Below are positions 39,401 through 46,154 of a DNA stretch of 64,000 nucleotides, piece after piece. Each line of letters opens with the position of its first letter. The first letter of the stretch is position 1. A program made the translations under genes and the position numbers. Source of the stretch: an uncultured Clostridia bacterium (GTDB lineage: Bacteria; Bacillota; Clostridia; Christensenellales; Borkfalkiaceae); the NCBI GenBank assembly GCA_947626685.1, contig CANQTD010000004.1:1-64000 (forward strand), written 5' to 3'. The notes under the pieces are model-generated. The model had not been told where the DNA came from. It was given only the letters and a program-made list of their open reading frames with translations, and searched no databases.

Positions 39401-40197
39401 TCTTCCTGATCCGTCGTCGAGGCGTAGTGGTAGAGCTCGGAGGTGCGCACCCAGACGGAGACCTTCGCCGCCGTGCCCGCATTCAGGGTGATCGTCGTCG
39501 AAGAAGTGTAGTATTGCGCCGTGCCGCGCACATAGTCGGAATTGCGGCGGTTGTGGATCATGAGCACGCCCGATTCGTCCTCCGCGACGTCCTCATGCAG
39601 GAGGTTGTCCGTCTTGACCTGGTCGAGGTACTGCACATCCTCGAAGTCGATGCTGTAACGGTAGTCGCCGTACAGTTCGAATTGGGACGCCGACGTCACA
39701 TTATAGAAATCGTAGAAGTTGAGGCGGTCGTAGAGGCTGGCTTTATCCCAGAGCGTCTTTGCCTTCTCCACAATGGCGTCGGTGAGGTCGTGGGTGATCC
39801 TCGACCCGTTCGCGTCCTTGCGGGGCTCGTCGGGAACGAGACCCTCCGCTTCGGGGGCGGGCTTGGTCATATAGTCCCAATCGGCGATATTCACGATGCC
39901 CGAACCCGTATCCGACGAGGGCGAACCCGAAGAGAACGACCAATTTGTCGGCGAGTTGATGAAGGCGCGGCGTTCGTCGCGGTCCTCCTCGTCCATTTCG
40001 CCGTAGAACTCGAAATTGCCGTTTTTCAGCAACTGGATATCGGTCGCGGACGGGGTCTTTTCCTCGTCCTCGTCCTGATTGCCGGCCTCGTGGTTGCAGG
40101 CGGCCATGATACCCACCGAGAGTGTGGCGGAAAGAAGGATGCTGAGAGCTGCGATGAGCCTCTTCTTTCCCTTGCCCTTTTCAAAAAACTTTGCCAT
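36412..40197 (-). CDS. Very large surface protein with C-terminal membrane anchor, unknown function
   Basis: Protein of 1261 residues. The N-terminus (KRLIAALSILLSATLSVGIM, then AAC) is a signal peptide, perhaps a lipobox with Cys near 34. The extracellular part contains several beta-sandwich-like blocks with recurring YAFFDDV/YAFFDRV phrases (about residues 340 and 1030) preceded by W-x-x-V-x-[FI]-[YF] strands. These resemble carbohydrate-binding jelly rolls. A Ser/Asn linker leads to a membrane helix at about 1165-1190 (IWLLLSSILLAAALVFAVVA) and a Lys/Pro/Glu cytosolic tail. No LPxTG motif or catalytic signature was seen. It is monocistronic with its own promoter and terminator. Confidence 0.82.
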   Translation of the reverse strand: MAKFFEKGKGKKRLIAALSILLSATLSVGIMAACNHEAGNQDEDEEKTPSATDIQLLKNGNFEFYGEMDEEDRDERRAFINSPTNWSFSSGSPSSDTGSGIVNIADWDYMTKPAPEAEGLVPDEPRKDANGSRITHDLTDAIVEKAKTLWDKASLYDRLNFYDFYNVTSASQFELYGDYRYSIDFEDVQYLDQVKTDNLLHEDVAEDESGVLMIHNRRNSDYVRGTAQYYTSSTTITLNAGTAAKVSVWVRTSELYHYASTTDQEEGIPVLARAGAYIGVTNTVGGTTLDQMQIKNINTQDEWQQYTIYIRANTFAKTTFRIVLGLGQGSSDNRYESVDGYAFFDDVECEIIPGEDFAAEVTSENGYNEGRNLFGLETKGEDKKFSATETQFPDDESKPADGKPVQKDIYKFALDLSKDFEAYKFEQNPEDGFALTQERSGSKTYTSADIDQSLGDTSKEAGDRNNIARRMTFEEIGASQNGYLKKIFRDDFENAFPETFDKNNIVLLLSTNGAAYTATLNEIEVPSKSRMLVSFFVKTSSIRTGKTGAGAILVDGDNRNVITPFDSTTVATVDIDPDKEELTDIYNGWVQCFFFVENNTDSLKSFHLELTYGPTSIASTAKTDYSDGYAAFANFQTADLTKEEYKYAETGTYAQKVSLTASVKDSSKFADAAANGTSLEDGLATPVGYTGVLAGSNVLVDSVKENGEIINKNPGRDELAEKYGIYTGLLSSDYAENYVALDEPWKTDVLDKVAGNAQDPSVWWKNVFSNGGSDDNMAYQPLLIVNASEEEQPSYGFFASNVNVAANSTSRVSMRVKLSEGAVAYIYLMDVSDVNVHDKQLRPTIPAVTFWYDDDGNLVSMDPAADDYDEKGEILFTLESNGLYKNAKDETDTKYYANLSAFGEPNDDGNLVTPNGSIAFYGNGEGKFFARYDRDKEEYSLEVNDIAASGLVPEESKRYTAPAEIDNYAAVIRVEGDGSGVWTTVSFYLETGSLTKDYRLEIWAGQRDFVNAETSEGIPAGGYAFFDRVSTTSSVSNYTALRDQTAEAMLDFTDGSGKHIYRDEKDEDKLASEYALYYTFTFFDSPFYLRYDGDADTDNAGNPWGSYKQSDYTESLSWLYAENDGKLLGTAYPTVSLFLSYAETDTEVTPDETNSSTNNNSSGSNSSDSDNNPLGGANIWLLLSSILLAAALVFAVVAVIVRRMLKKYGKKTVKVKAKETKRVTPKSAEEPAEQPEEPAEKPAPAKKKPEAPADENDPYNE

Positions 40198-40268
40198 AGA
40201 TACACCTTGTTCTGGCGCGCCGCGGGCAGACCGCAGAGCAACCGTATTTTTCTAAAAGATACTTCTCC

Positions 40269-40297
40269 ATTTTATAACAAAAACGCTTTCCATGCAA
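40269..40297 (-). promoter_or_regulatory. Promoter of the 1261-residue protein gene
   Basis: On the - strand TTGCAT (40297-40292), 17-bp spacer, TAAAAT (40274-40269). The leader to the ATG at 40197 is about 65 nt. Confidence 0.7.
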
Positions 40298-40408
40298 GCA
40301 CTTTCGGGTGAAATCCGCAAAAAAGGCAAATTTTTTTTGGGAAAGCGCAAACTTTTTTTGCGAAGGAGGGGAGAGGGGACTTCTTCCCCGCTCTTTTTTC
40401 GGCCAGAC

Positions 40409-40762
40409 ATGAAGCACAAAGCGGTCTATCTATTCGGCGGGGCGGCCGTGGGCGCGGCGAACGGGCTGTTCGGCGGGGGCGGCGGCATGATCGCCGTACC
40501 CATCCTCAAAGGGGCGGGCAGGAGCGCGAGAAGCGCGCATGCCACGGCGATCGCCGTCATTCTGCCCGCGTCGGCGGTGAGCGCCCTCGTCTATCTTCTC
40601 GGCGGGAACATTCCCCTCGCCGTCTTTTTGCCCGTCGCGCTCGGCGTCCTTTCCGGTGGCTTTTTCGGGGCGAAACTGCTCGTCCGCGTCCCGCAGCGGG
40701 CGGTCACGTTCGCGTTCGCCCTGCTCATGCTCGCCGCGGGGCTGAGGATGCTCTTCCCGTGA
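40409..40762 (+). CDS. TauE/SafE-family exporter, N-terminal half protein
   Basis: Protein of 117 residues with about four membrane segments and the TauE/SafE glycine motif GLFGGGGGMIAVPILK near residue 20. Typical family members are about 250 residues with two such halves. The ATG at 40409 is chosen because membrane homology starts there. The ribosome site is poor. The stop overlaps the GTG of the next gene, so the two probably form a heteromeric exporter of sulfite or another organic anion. Substrate unknown. Confidence 0.82.
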   Translation: MKHKAVYLFGGAAVGAANGLFGGGGGMIAVPILKGAGRSARSAHATAIAVILPASAVSALVYLLGGNIPLAVFLPVALGVLSGGFFGAKLLVRVPQRAVTFAFALLMLAAGLRMLFP

Positions 40763-41154
40763 GCTTTCTCATCTTTTTTCTGTGCGGCGTCGCGGGCGGA
40801 TTGCTCGGAGGCATGGGCATGGGTGGGGGGACCGCGCTCATTCCCCTGCTCACGGTCGTGTGCGGCGTGCCGCAGGCGGCGGCGCAGGGGGTCAACCTCG
40901 CCGCCTTTTTGCCGATGTCCGTTTTTGCCCTCGCCGTGCACGAAAAGAACGGCCTTCTGAAGAAGGAAGGGCTTCTTTGGATGATCGCGCCCGCCCTCCT
41001 TTTTTCCGTGTTGTTTTCGCTGCTCGCCTCCGCATTGCCCGCGCACGCGCTCAAAAGCGGGTTCGGCGTGTTCCTCGTCGTGCTCTCCCTGTTTGAAGTG
41101 CGCTCCGCCCTACTCCCTGCCCGCGGGAAAAACAGCGCGAAAAAAGTCGCGTAA
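40759..41154 (+). CDS. TauE/SafE-family exporter, C-terminal half protein
   Basis: Protein of 131 residues with a GTG start overlapping the previous stop. The paired glycine motif is GGLLGGMGMGGGTALIPLL near residue 15, followed by about three more membrane segments (WMIAPALLFSVLFSLLASAL, then GFGVFLVVLSLF). Together with the previous gene it makes a complete two-repeat exporter in two polypeptides. I see no frameshift: each half has its own start, and the overlap is a clean GTGA. Confidence 0.82.
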   Translation: MSFLIFFLCGVAGGLLGGMGMGGGTALIPLLTVVCGVPQAAAQGVNLAAFLPMSVFALAVHEKNGLLKKEGLLWMIAPALLFSVLFSLLASALPAHALKSGFGVFLVVLSLFEVRSALLPARGKNSAKKVA

Positions 41155-41180
41155 ATGCGGAAAAATTTTTCAAAAGGGTA

Positions 41181-41209
41181 TGGACAAACGCAAAAAGCTA
41201 TGCTAAAAT
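41181..41209 (+). promoter_or_regulatory. Promoter reading into a repeat island
   Basis: TGGACA (41181-41186), 17-bp spacer, TAAAAT (41204-41209). The next gene (Ppx/GppA) starts 649 bp away, so a transcript would begin with the whole repeat island. Confidence 0.6.
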
Positions 41210-41248
41210 AGGAGAAACTATTAGAATAGGGAAATTTCGGGAATTGGG

Positions 41249-41441
41249 TTCACGAAATTTTGTTTGGGGGCGTTCCACTCGCCTCCCCCCTTTTACCAGA
41301 GGGGGGAGGGTAGGGTAGGGGATGCGTCAACAATCCCCCAAACAAAATTTCGTGAGCGGATAGGCTCTCGTACCTTCCCAAGCTCTTAGCCGCACAAACC
41401 CTGCCGTTTCATCAGACAATAAGCGCAAAGGGTTGCGCAAA
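41249..41441 (+). repeat. Gene-end hairpin element, copy 2
   Basis: Arms TTCACGAAATTTTGTTTGGGG (41249-41269) and its complement (41336-41356) enclose about 65 bp. That inner stretch includes GATGCGTCAACAATCCCC, which is related to the inner part of copy 4. The conserved core then runs GCGGATAGGCTCTCGTACC, CTCTTAGCCGCACAAA, TTTCATCAGACAATAAGCGC and the GCGCAA-AGGG-TTGCGC hairpin. This copy starts 95 bp after the nearest stop codon, behind a promoter. Confidence 0.75.
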
Positions 41442-41740
41442 TTGAGTCGCCCACGCCCGAAATAAATTCGGGCTAAGGCAAGTAATTAGAAATAGGGTCG
41501 GGAAATCAGCCCCTTGCCCACCCCTCGAGGGGTGGGTGTCACCGTAGGTGACGGAAGGGGTGTCGCTTGATTTGAATGACACTCCCTCCCCGCCTGCGGC
41601 GGAGCTCCCCCTCAAGGGGGCGCCAAGAGGGTTGGTGCGCGGACAGCTCCCCCAAAGGTGGAGCCGAGAGCTCGCTGTCCCCTCTGGGGAAAGTGGCACG
41701 AAGTGCCGAAAGGGGTTCTAAAGCAACGGAGCAAATCGTG
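41442..41740. repeat. Repeat island upstream of Ppx/GppA
   Basis: Includes GCCCGAAATAAATTCGGGC, the palindrome CACCCCTCGAGGGGTG (about 41520), the GTCACC-GTA-GGTGAC hairpin (41539-41553), AGCTCCCCCTCAAGGGGGCG (about 41602) and GGCACGAAGTGCC (about 41694). No gene is seen between 41155 and 41857. Confidence 0.75.
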
Positions 41741-41857
41741 TAAATAAATATCGGATGATCGGGCCATAAAAAGATAGGGCGGCCCGACGGTCGGAGTTTT
41801 TCCCATGCGGACGGAAGCGCGTCCGCAAATTTTCAAAGGACGGGACGAAGAAAACAA

Positions 41858-43369
41858 ATGGAAAAAATCGGCATCATTGATCTGGGGTCCAACTCCGCAA
41901 GACTTGTCATCGTGCAGATGTTCGGCGACGGCCACTTCATGGTGGAGGACGAGCTCAAAGAGAGCGTGCGTCTCGGTCAGGATATGGACCGCGACGGGTT
42001 TTTGAAACCGCAGCGCATCGCCGAGACCATCAAGACGCTGAAAATGTTCAAGCGTCTCTGCGACGCGTCGGGCGTCGGGCAGATCGTGGCGGTCGCTACG
42101 GCGGCCGTCCGCCGCGCGAAGAACCAGCGCTCCTTCCTCGACGAGATACAGGCCACATGCGGCATCCGTATCGACGTTTTGTCGCAGGAAGAAGAGGCGG
42201 CCCTCGTCTACCGCGGGGTCATCAATTCGATGGACGTGCCGAAGGGGATCATCCTCGAGATCGGCGGCGGGAGCACGAAGGTCATCTACTACAACCGCCG
42301 CTCCGTCATCAACTTTGCGACGCTCGCTTTCGGCGCGGTCACTCTCACCGATCTCTTTGCGGACGACGGCACGCCCGAGGAGCAGACGGCGAAGATCGAG
42401 GAGTTCTTCACCGAGCAGTTCAAGAAGATCGAATGGCTCTCCGAAGTGGATCCCGACACGCAGATGATCGGCGTGGGCGGGTCTTTCCGCAACCTCTACA
42501 AGATCAACCGCATCATCCGCAAATACCCCATGAACACGGTGCACAACTACCAGTTCACCACCGAAGATTTCATCTCCGTCTACGACATGGTACGCGTGCT
42601 CGACGTCGAGAAGCGCAAACGCATCCGCGGGCTCTCGCCCGTGCGTGCGGATATCATGCCCGCCGCGCTCGCCATCATCAAGTCGTTCACCGACTATCTG
42701 CATATCGAGAGCTTCACCATCTCGGGGTACGGCCTGCGCGAGGGGATCATGTTCAACATGGCCGTCCCCATGACGCTCGAACGCCCGATCTCCGACGTGC
42801 TCGGCTATTCCCTCAACACCCTCGTGAAGTACTACGGCTGCAACGAGAAGCACGTCGAACATGTGGTGCATCTCGCCATCCAGCTCTTCAAACAGCTCCG
42901 CGTCCTGCATAAATTCCCCCGCGTCTATCTGAAAGTGCTCAAAATTGCGGCGAGTTTGCACGACTGCGGCTTGCGCGTGCGCTATTACAATCATCAGAAG
43001 CACAGCCGCTACATGATCATCAACTCGGGCATCTGCGGCGCGACCCACCGTGAGATCGTGCTCGCGGCGTTCGTCGCGGGGTGCCACCGCAAGGAAGATC
43101 TCTCCCCCTCCGATTGGAACCGCTATAAAGACATCGTCACCGACGAGGACATGGAGGTCGTCAAAAAGCTCGGCGTGCTCCTCCGCATCGCGGAATGCCT
43201 CGACAGGAGCGGCCTCGGCATGGTGAAGGGGCTCAACTGCGACGTGCTCGGCGATTCCGTCATTATGAAGACGGAGCTTGCGGGCGACGCCGCCCTCGAG
43301 ATCAGACAGGCGATGAACGCGAGCGGGGAATTCAAGCGCGCGTTCAAGAAGAACCTCGAGATCCTGTGA
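41858..43369 (+). CDS. Ppx/GppA exopolyphosphatase family protein
   Basis: Protein of 503 residues. The N-terminal ASKHA domain carries GIIDLGSNSARLVIVQM and ILEIGGGSTKVIYY, with ATAAVRRAKN and LSQEEEAALVYRG between. The C-terminal half (about 310-480) has an HD-type His cluster (LHDCGLRVRYYNHQKHS, then THREIV and CHRKEDLS). It would hydrolyse long-chain polyphosphate or (p)ppGpp; the family cannot be split further here. The ribosome site GACGAAG is weak. Maf follows after 13 bp. Confidence 0.9.
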   Translation: MEKIGIIDLGSNSARLVIVQMFGDGHFMVEDELKESVRLGQDMDRDGFLKPQRIAETIKTLKMFKRLCDASGVGQIVAVATAAVRRAKNQRSFLDEIQATCGIRIDVLSQEEEAALVYRGVINSMDVPKGIILEIGGGSTKVIYYNRRSVINFATLAFGAVTLTDLFADDGTPEEQTAKIEEFFTEQFKKIEWLSEVDPDTQMIGVGGSFRNLYKINRIIRKYPMNTVHNYQFTTEDFISVYDMVRVLDVEKRKRIRGLSPVRADIMPAALAIIKSFTDYLHIESFTISGYGLREGIMFNMAVPMTLERPISDVLGYSLNTLVKYYGCNEKHVEHVVHLAIQLFKQLRVLHKFPRVYLKVLKIAASLHDCGLRVRYYNHQKHSRYMIINSGICGATHREIVLAAFVAGCHRKEDLSPSDWNRYKDIVTDEDMEVVKKLGVLLRIAECLDRSGLGMVKGLNCDVLGDSVIMKTELAGDAALEIRQAMNASGEFKRAFKKNLEIL

Positions 43370-43382
43370 GATCCTGCCTGTC

Positions 43383-43949
43383 ATGCGGGAACTCATTCTT
43401 GCGAGCAATTCCCCGCGGCGGCGGGAACTGCTCGCGCAGCTCGGTTATTCCTTTCGGGTAGAGCCCTCGTTCTTCGAAGAAAGCGGGGGAGGGCTCTCGG
43501 CCCGCGGGACGGCGCTCGCGTTCGCACGGGGCAAGGCGGAAGAGGTGTTCTCCCGCTTCCGCCGCGCGGTCGTTCTCGGGGCGGATACCGTCGTCTCCCT
43601 CGAAGGCCGCATTCTCGGCAAACCGAAGAGCAGGGAGGAGGCCGTCGCCATGCTCCGCCTTCTCTCGGGCAGGACGCACACCGTCTACACGGGGGTCTGC
43701 GTGCTCGCGGAGGGCTTTTGCGAAGAGGCGGCGGAAGAGACGGAAGTCGAATTTTACCCGCTCTCCGAAGAGACGGTCGAGGCATACGTTTCGAGCGGTC
43801 TCCCCTTCGATAAGGCGGGGGCATACGGCATACAGGACGGATACCCGCTCGTCCGCGGGATCCGCGGAAGTTATACGAACGTCGTCGGACTGCCGACCGA
43901 AAAGGTGGGTACCATGCTCGCGGCGGCATATGGAGGAAAGAGATGTTGA
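43383..43949 (+). CDS. maf: Maf-like nucleotide pyrophosphatase
   Basis: Protein of 188 residues, normal for Maf. N-terminal LILASNSPRRRELLAQLGY is the signature. VVLGADTVVSLEGRILGKP and the LLSGRTHTVYTGV loop supply the catalytic region, and AGAYGIQD is near the end. Maf proteins hydrolyse non-canonical nucleoside triphosphates and are linked to septum control. It overlaps the MreB-like gene by 7 bp, matching the common maf-mreB order. Confidence 0.92.
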   Translation: MRELILASNSPRRRELLAQLGYSFRVEPSFFEESGGGLSARGTALAFARGKAEEVFSRFRRAVVLGADTVVSLEGRILGKPKSREEAVAMLRLLSGRTHTVYTGVCVLAEGFCEEAAEETEVEFYPLSEETVEAYVSSGLPFDKAGAYGIQDGYPLVRGIRGSYTNVVGLPTEKVGTMLAAAYGGKRC

Positions 43950-44932
43950 AGGTTGCGATCGACTTCGGAACATCCGTCACGAAGATCTACAGGATCGGCA
44001 ACGGGATCGTGCTCGCCGAGGCGACCTGCCTCGCCGTTTCGAAGGAGACGGGCGAGATCCGCGCCTACGGGAACGAGGCGAAACGCCTGCTCGGAAAGAC
44101 TGCCGAGGCGACCGAGATCGTCTTTCCCGTGTACGAGGGGGAGATCGCGTCCGAACGGTATGCGGGCGCCCTGCTTGCGTACTTCCTCAAAAAGGTGGTG
44201 CGGCGCGCGTTCTTCGGCGTGGAAGTGCTCTTCTGCGTGCCGTGCGGCTGCCCCGATCCTTCCAAAGAGAAATATCTCCGCGTCGCGAGAGCGGCGGGCG
44301 TCTCCCGCGTCAACTTTGTGGAAACGCCCTACCTCGTCGCCCTCGGGCAGGACGTGCCCCTCTCCGAATCCAACCCCGTGTTCGCGGTGGACTTCGGCGC
44401 GGGCAAGACTTCGGTCGCCGTGTTCTCCCTCGACGGCATCATCGCGGGCTTCTCGATGGCCGTCGGCGGCAACAATATGGACACCCATATCATCGACTGC
44501 GTCGCGGATACATACGGCCTCAAGATCGGGCTGCAATCGAGCGAGAAGCTCAAGAGCACGATCGGGAGCCTCTACGAGTCGGATTCTCAGAGCATGTACG
44601 TCAACGGAAGGGATATCGCCACGGGCAAGCCGCGTTCGGTCGCCGTCGCCTCCGAAAAGATCGCGCCGCCCATCCGCGTCTATGTCGACAAAGTTTTGGA
44701 GTACTGCGAGCTCCTTCTCCGCATGCTTCCCGCCGAGGTCTCCGCTGCGATCTGCAAGAACGGCGTCTTTCTCGCGGGGGGCGTCTGCGCGCTTGCGGGA
44801 TTCGGCGACTATCTCTCCGAAAAATTGCAGATGGAGGCGCACCTCGCTGCCGACGTGCAGACCGCCGTCGTCTTGGGCGGCGGCAGGGTGATCGGAAACG
44901 CCGCCCTCTACCGCAAACTCGCGACGGGGTAG
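43943..44932 (+). CDS. mreB: MreB/Mbl-like actin homologue
   Basis: Protein of 329 residues, about MreB length. VAIDFGTSVTKIYRIGNGIVLAE is the phosphate-1 loop, YGNEAKRLLGKT and VFCVPCG match MreB, FAVDFGAGKTSVAVFSLDGI is phosphate-2, and VFLAGGVCALAGFGDYLSEK is the adenosine loop. The conserved YVNGRDIATGKPRSVAVASE segment is diagnostic of MreB rather than FtsA. It is somewhat divergent (no GGTTE), so a specialised paralogue is possible. It would form membrane-bound filaments guiding wall synthesis. mreC and mreD are not next to it. Confidence 0.82.
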   Translation: MLKVAIDFGTSVTKIYRIGNGIVLAEATCLAVSKETGEIRAYGNEAKRLLGKTAEATEIVFPVYEGEIASERYAGALLAYFLKKVVRRAFFGVEVLFCVPCGCPDPSKEKYLRVARAAGVSRVNFVETPYLVALGQDVPLSESNPVFAVDFGAGKTSVAVFSLDGIIAGFSMAVGGNNMDTHIIDCVADTYGLKIGLQSSEKLKSTIGSLYESDSQSMYVNGRDIATGKPRSVAVASEKIAPPIRVYVDKVLEYCELLLRMLPAEVSAAICKNGVFLAGGVCALAGFGDYLSEKLQMEAHLAADVQTAVVLGGGRVIGNAALYRKLATG

Positions 44933-44949
44933 GGAAACAGAACAAATTC

Positions 44950-44984
44950 GCACTCCTTTCCCGATGCGGGCGGAGTGCTTTTTT
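44950..44984 (+). terminator. Intrinsic terminator after mreB-like gene
   Basis: GCACTCC and GGAGTGC form a 7-bp stem enclosing a CCCGATGCGGG inner hairpin, followed by six T. It ends the ppx-maf-mreB transcript. Confidence 0.88.
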
Positions 44985-45015
44985 ATGGGTATCAACGGGT
45001 AACAACAGGTATCAT

Positions 45016-46122
45016 ATGAACGTTTATCTCGATTATGCGGCTTCTTCCCCCCTGCTCGACGACGTCCTCGAACGCATGCTCCCCGTTCTCCGCGAGGGGT
45101 TCGGCAATGCGGATTCTCTGCACGCCTACGGCAGGAAGGCGGCGGAATACATCACGGACGCGCGCGACGGGATCGCCGCGCTCCTCGGCGTTTTGCCCTC
45201 GGAGGTGTATTTCACGTCGGGCGGGACGGAGGCGGACCAATGGGCGGTGCGCTGCATGGGAAAGGGGAGCGCGCTGCTCTCTCCCATTGAACACGCCGCC
45301 GCGCTCTCCGCGCTTCCCTTGAGGGAAAAGGGCGGGCGCGTCTGCACGGTCGGACGGGACGGGATCGTCCGCAAGACGGATTTGGAGGGTACCATGTCCG
45401 AAGGGGACGGCCTCGTCTGCGTGATGGCGGTCAACAACGAGACGGGTTCGCGGCAGCCTGTTTCAGAGCTCGCCGACGCCGCGCACGCGCACGGCGCCTA
45501 CTTTTTCTCCGACTGCGTGCAGGCCGCGTGTTCGCAGGATCTCAAAGAGATCGCCGCCGTCTGCGACGGGATATCCCTCTCCGCGCACAAAATAGGCGGG
45601 CCGAAAGGGGTGGGCGCCCTCATCGTGAAGAAGGGCGTGCCCCTCAGACCGCTCATCGCGGGCGGGGAACAGGAGCGCGGGCTGCGCGGGGGCACCCTCA
45701 ACGTCGCGGGGATCGTCGGCTTCTTCTGCGCGCTCGAAAACGCGGTCAAAAAGCGCGAGCTCTTCTGCGCGCACACCCTCGCCCTCCGCACGCTGTTTGA
45801 GGAAAAACTGACGGCTCTCCTCGGACATGGTATCGTCATCGACGGTGAAAACCGCGCTCCGAATATCTCCCATATCACTTTTTTGGACGGCGGGGAGGCC
45901 CTCTTGAACCTGCTCGACCTCAAAGGGGTCGCCGCCTCGGGGGGCGCGGCTTGCTCGGCGCACGCGGCGCTTCCCTCCCACGTCCTCACCGCGATGGGAA
46001 GGACGGAAGGGGAGGCGAAGAGGGGCGTGCGGTTCTCCTTCGGCATGCAGACGACGGAAGCGGAGACGCTGTTTGCCGCCGAGACCGTCGCCGCCTGTCT
46101 CGGAATAGATAAAAAAGCGTGA
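45016..46122 (+). CDS. Cysteine desulfurase, NifS/IscS family
   Basis: Protein of 368 residues of the class V aminotransferase fold. MNVYLDYAASSP opens it. The PLP lysine is Lys192 in SLSAHKIGGPKG and the catalytic Cys313 is in ASGGAACSAH. GGEQERGLRGGTLNV is the typical phosphate-binding stretch. It would supply sulfur for Fe-S clusters or tRNA thiolation. IscU or MnmA/ThiI partners are not adjacent. The start at 45016 has only a weak AACAGGT site. It is separated from mreB by a terminator, so a promoter should lie between, but none is convincing. Confidence 0.92.
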   Translation: MNVYLDYAASSPLLDDVLERMLPVLREGFGNADSLHAYGRKAAEYITDARDGIAALLGVLPSEVYFTSGGTEADQWAVRCMGKGSALLSPIEHAAALSALPLREKGGRVCTVGRDGIVRKTDLEGTMSEGDGLVCVMAVNNETGSRQPVSELADAAHAHGAYFFSDCVQAACSQDLKEIAAVCDGISLSAHKIGGPKGVGALIVKKGVPLRPLIAGGEQERGLRGGTLNVAGIVGFFCALENAVKKRELFCAHTLALRTLFEEKLTALLGHGIVIDGENRAPNISHITFLDGGEALLNLLDLKGVAASGGAACSAHAALPSHVLTAMGRTEGEAKRGVRFSFGMQTTEAETLFAAETVAACLGIDKKA

Positions 46123-46142
46123 CGCAAGGTCACGCTTTTTTA
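46109..46142. terminator. Bidirectional terminator
   Basis: AAAAAAGCGTGAC and GTCACGCTTTTTT form a 13-bp perfect stem around GCAAG. The stop of the + strand desulfurase gene (46120-46122) lies in the stem, and the - strand leucine-rich-repeat gene ends 14 bp away. T-runs on both sides fit termination in both directions. Confidence 0.9.
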
Positions 46143-46154
46143 TCACTTTCCTGT

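Noticed and set aside
40409..41154. Frameshifted single TauE/SafE gene
   Set aside because: Both halves have complete membrane motifs, and the second begins at a clean GTGA overlap, so two genes are more likely.
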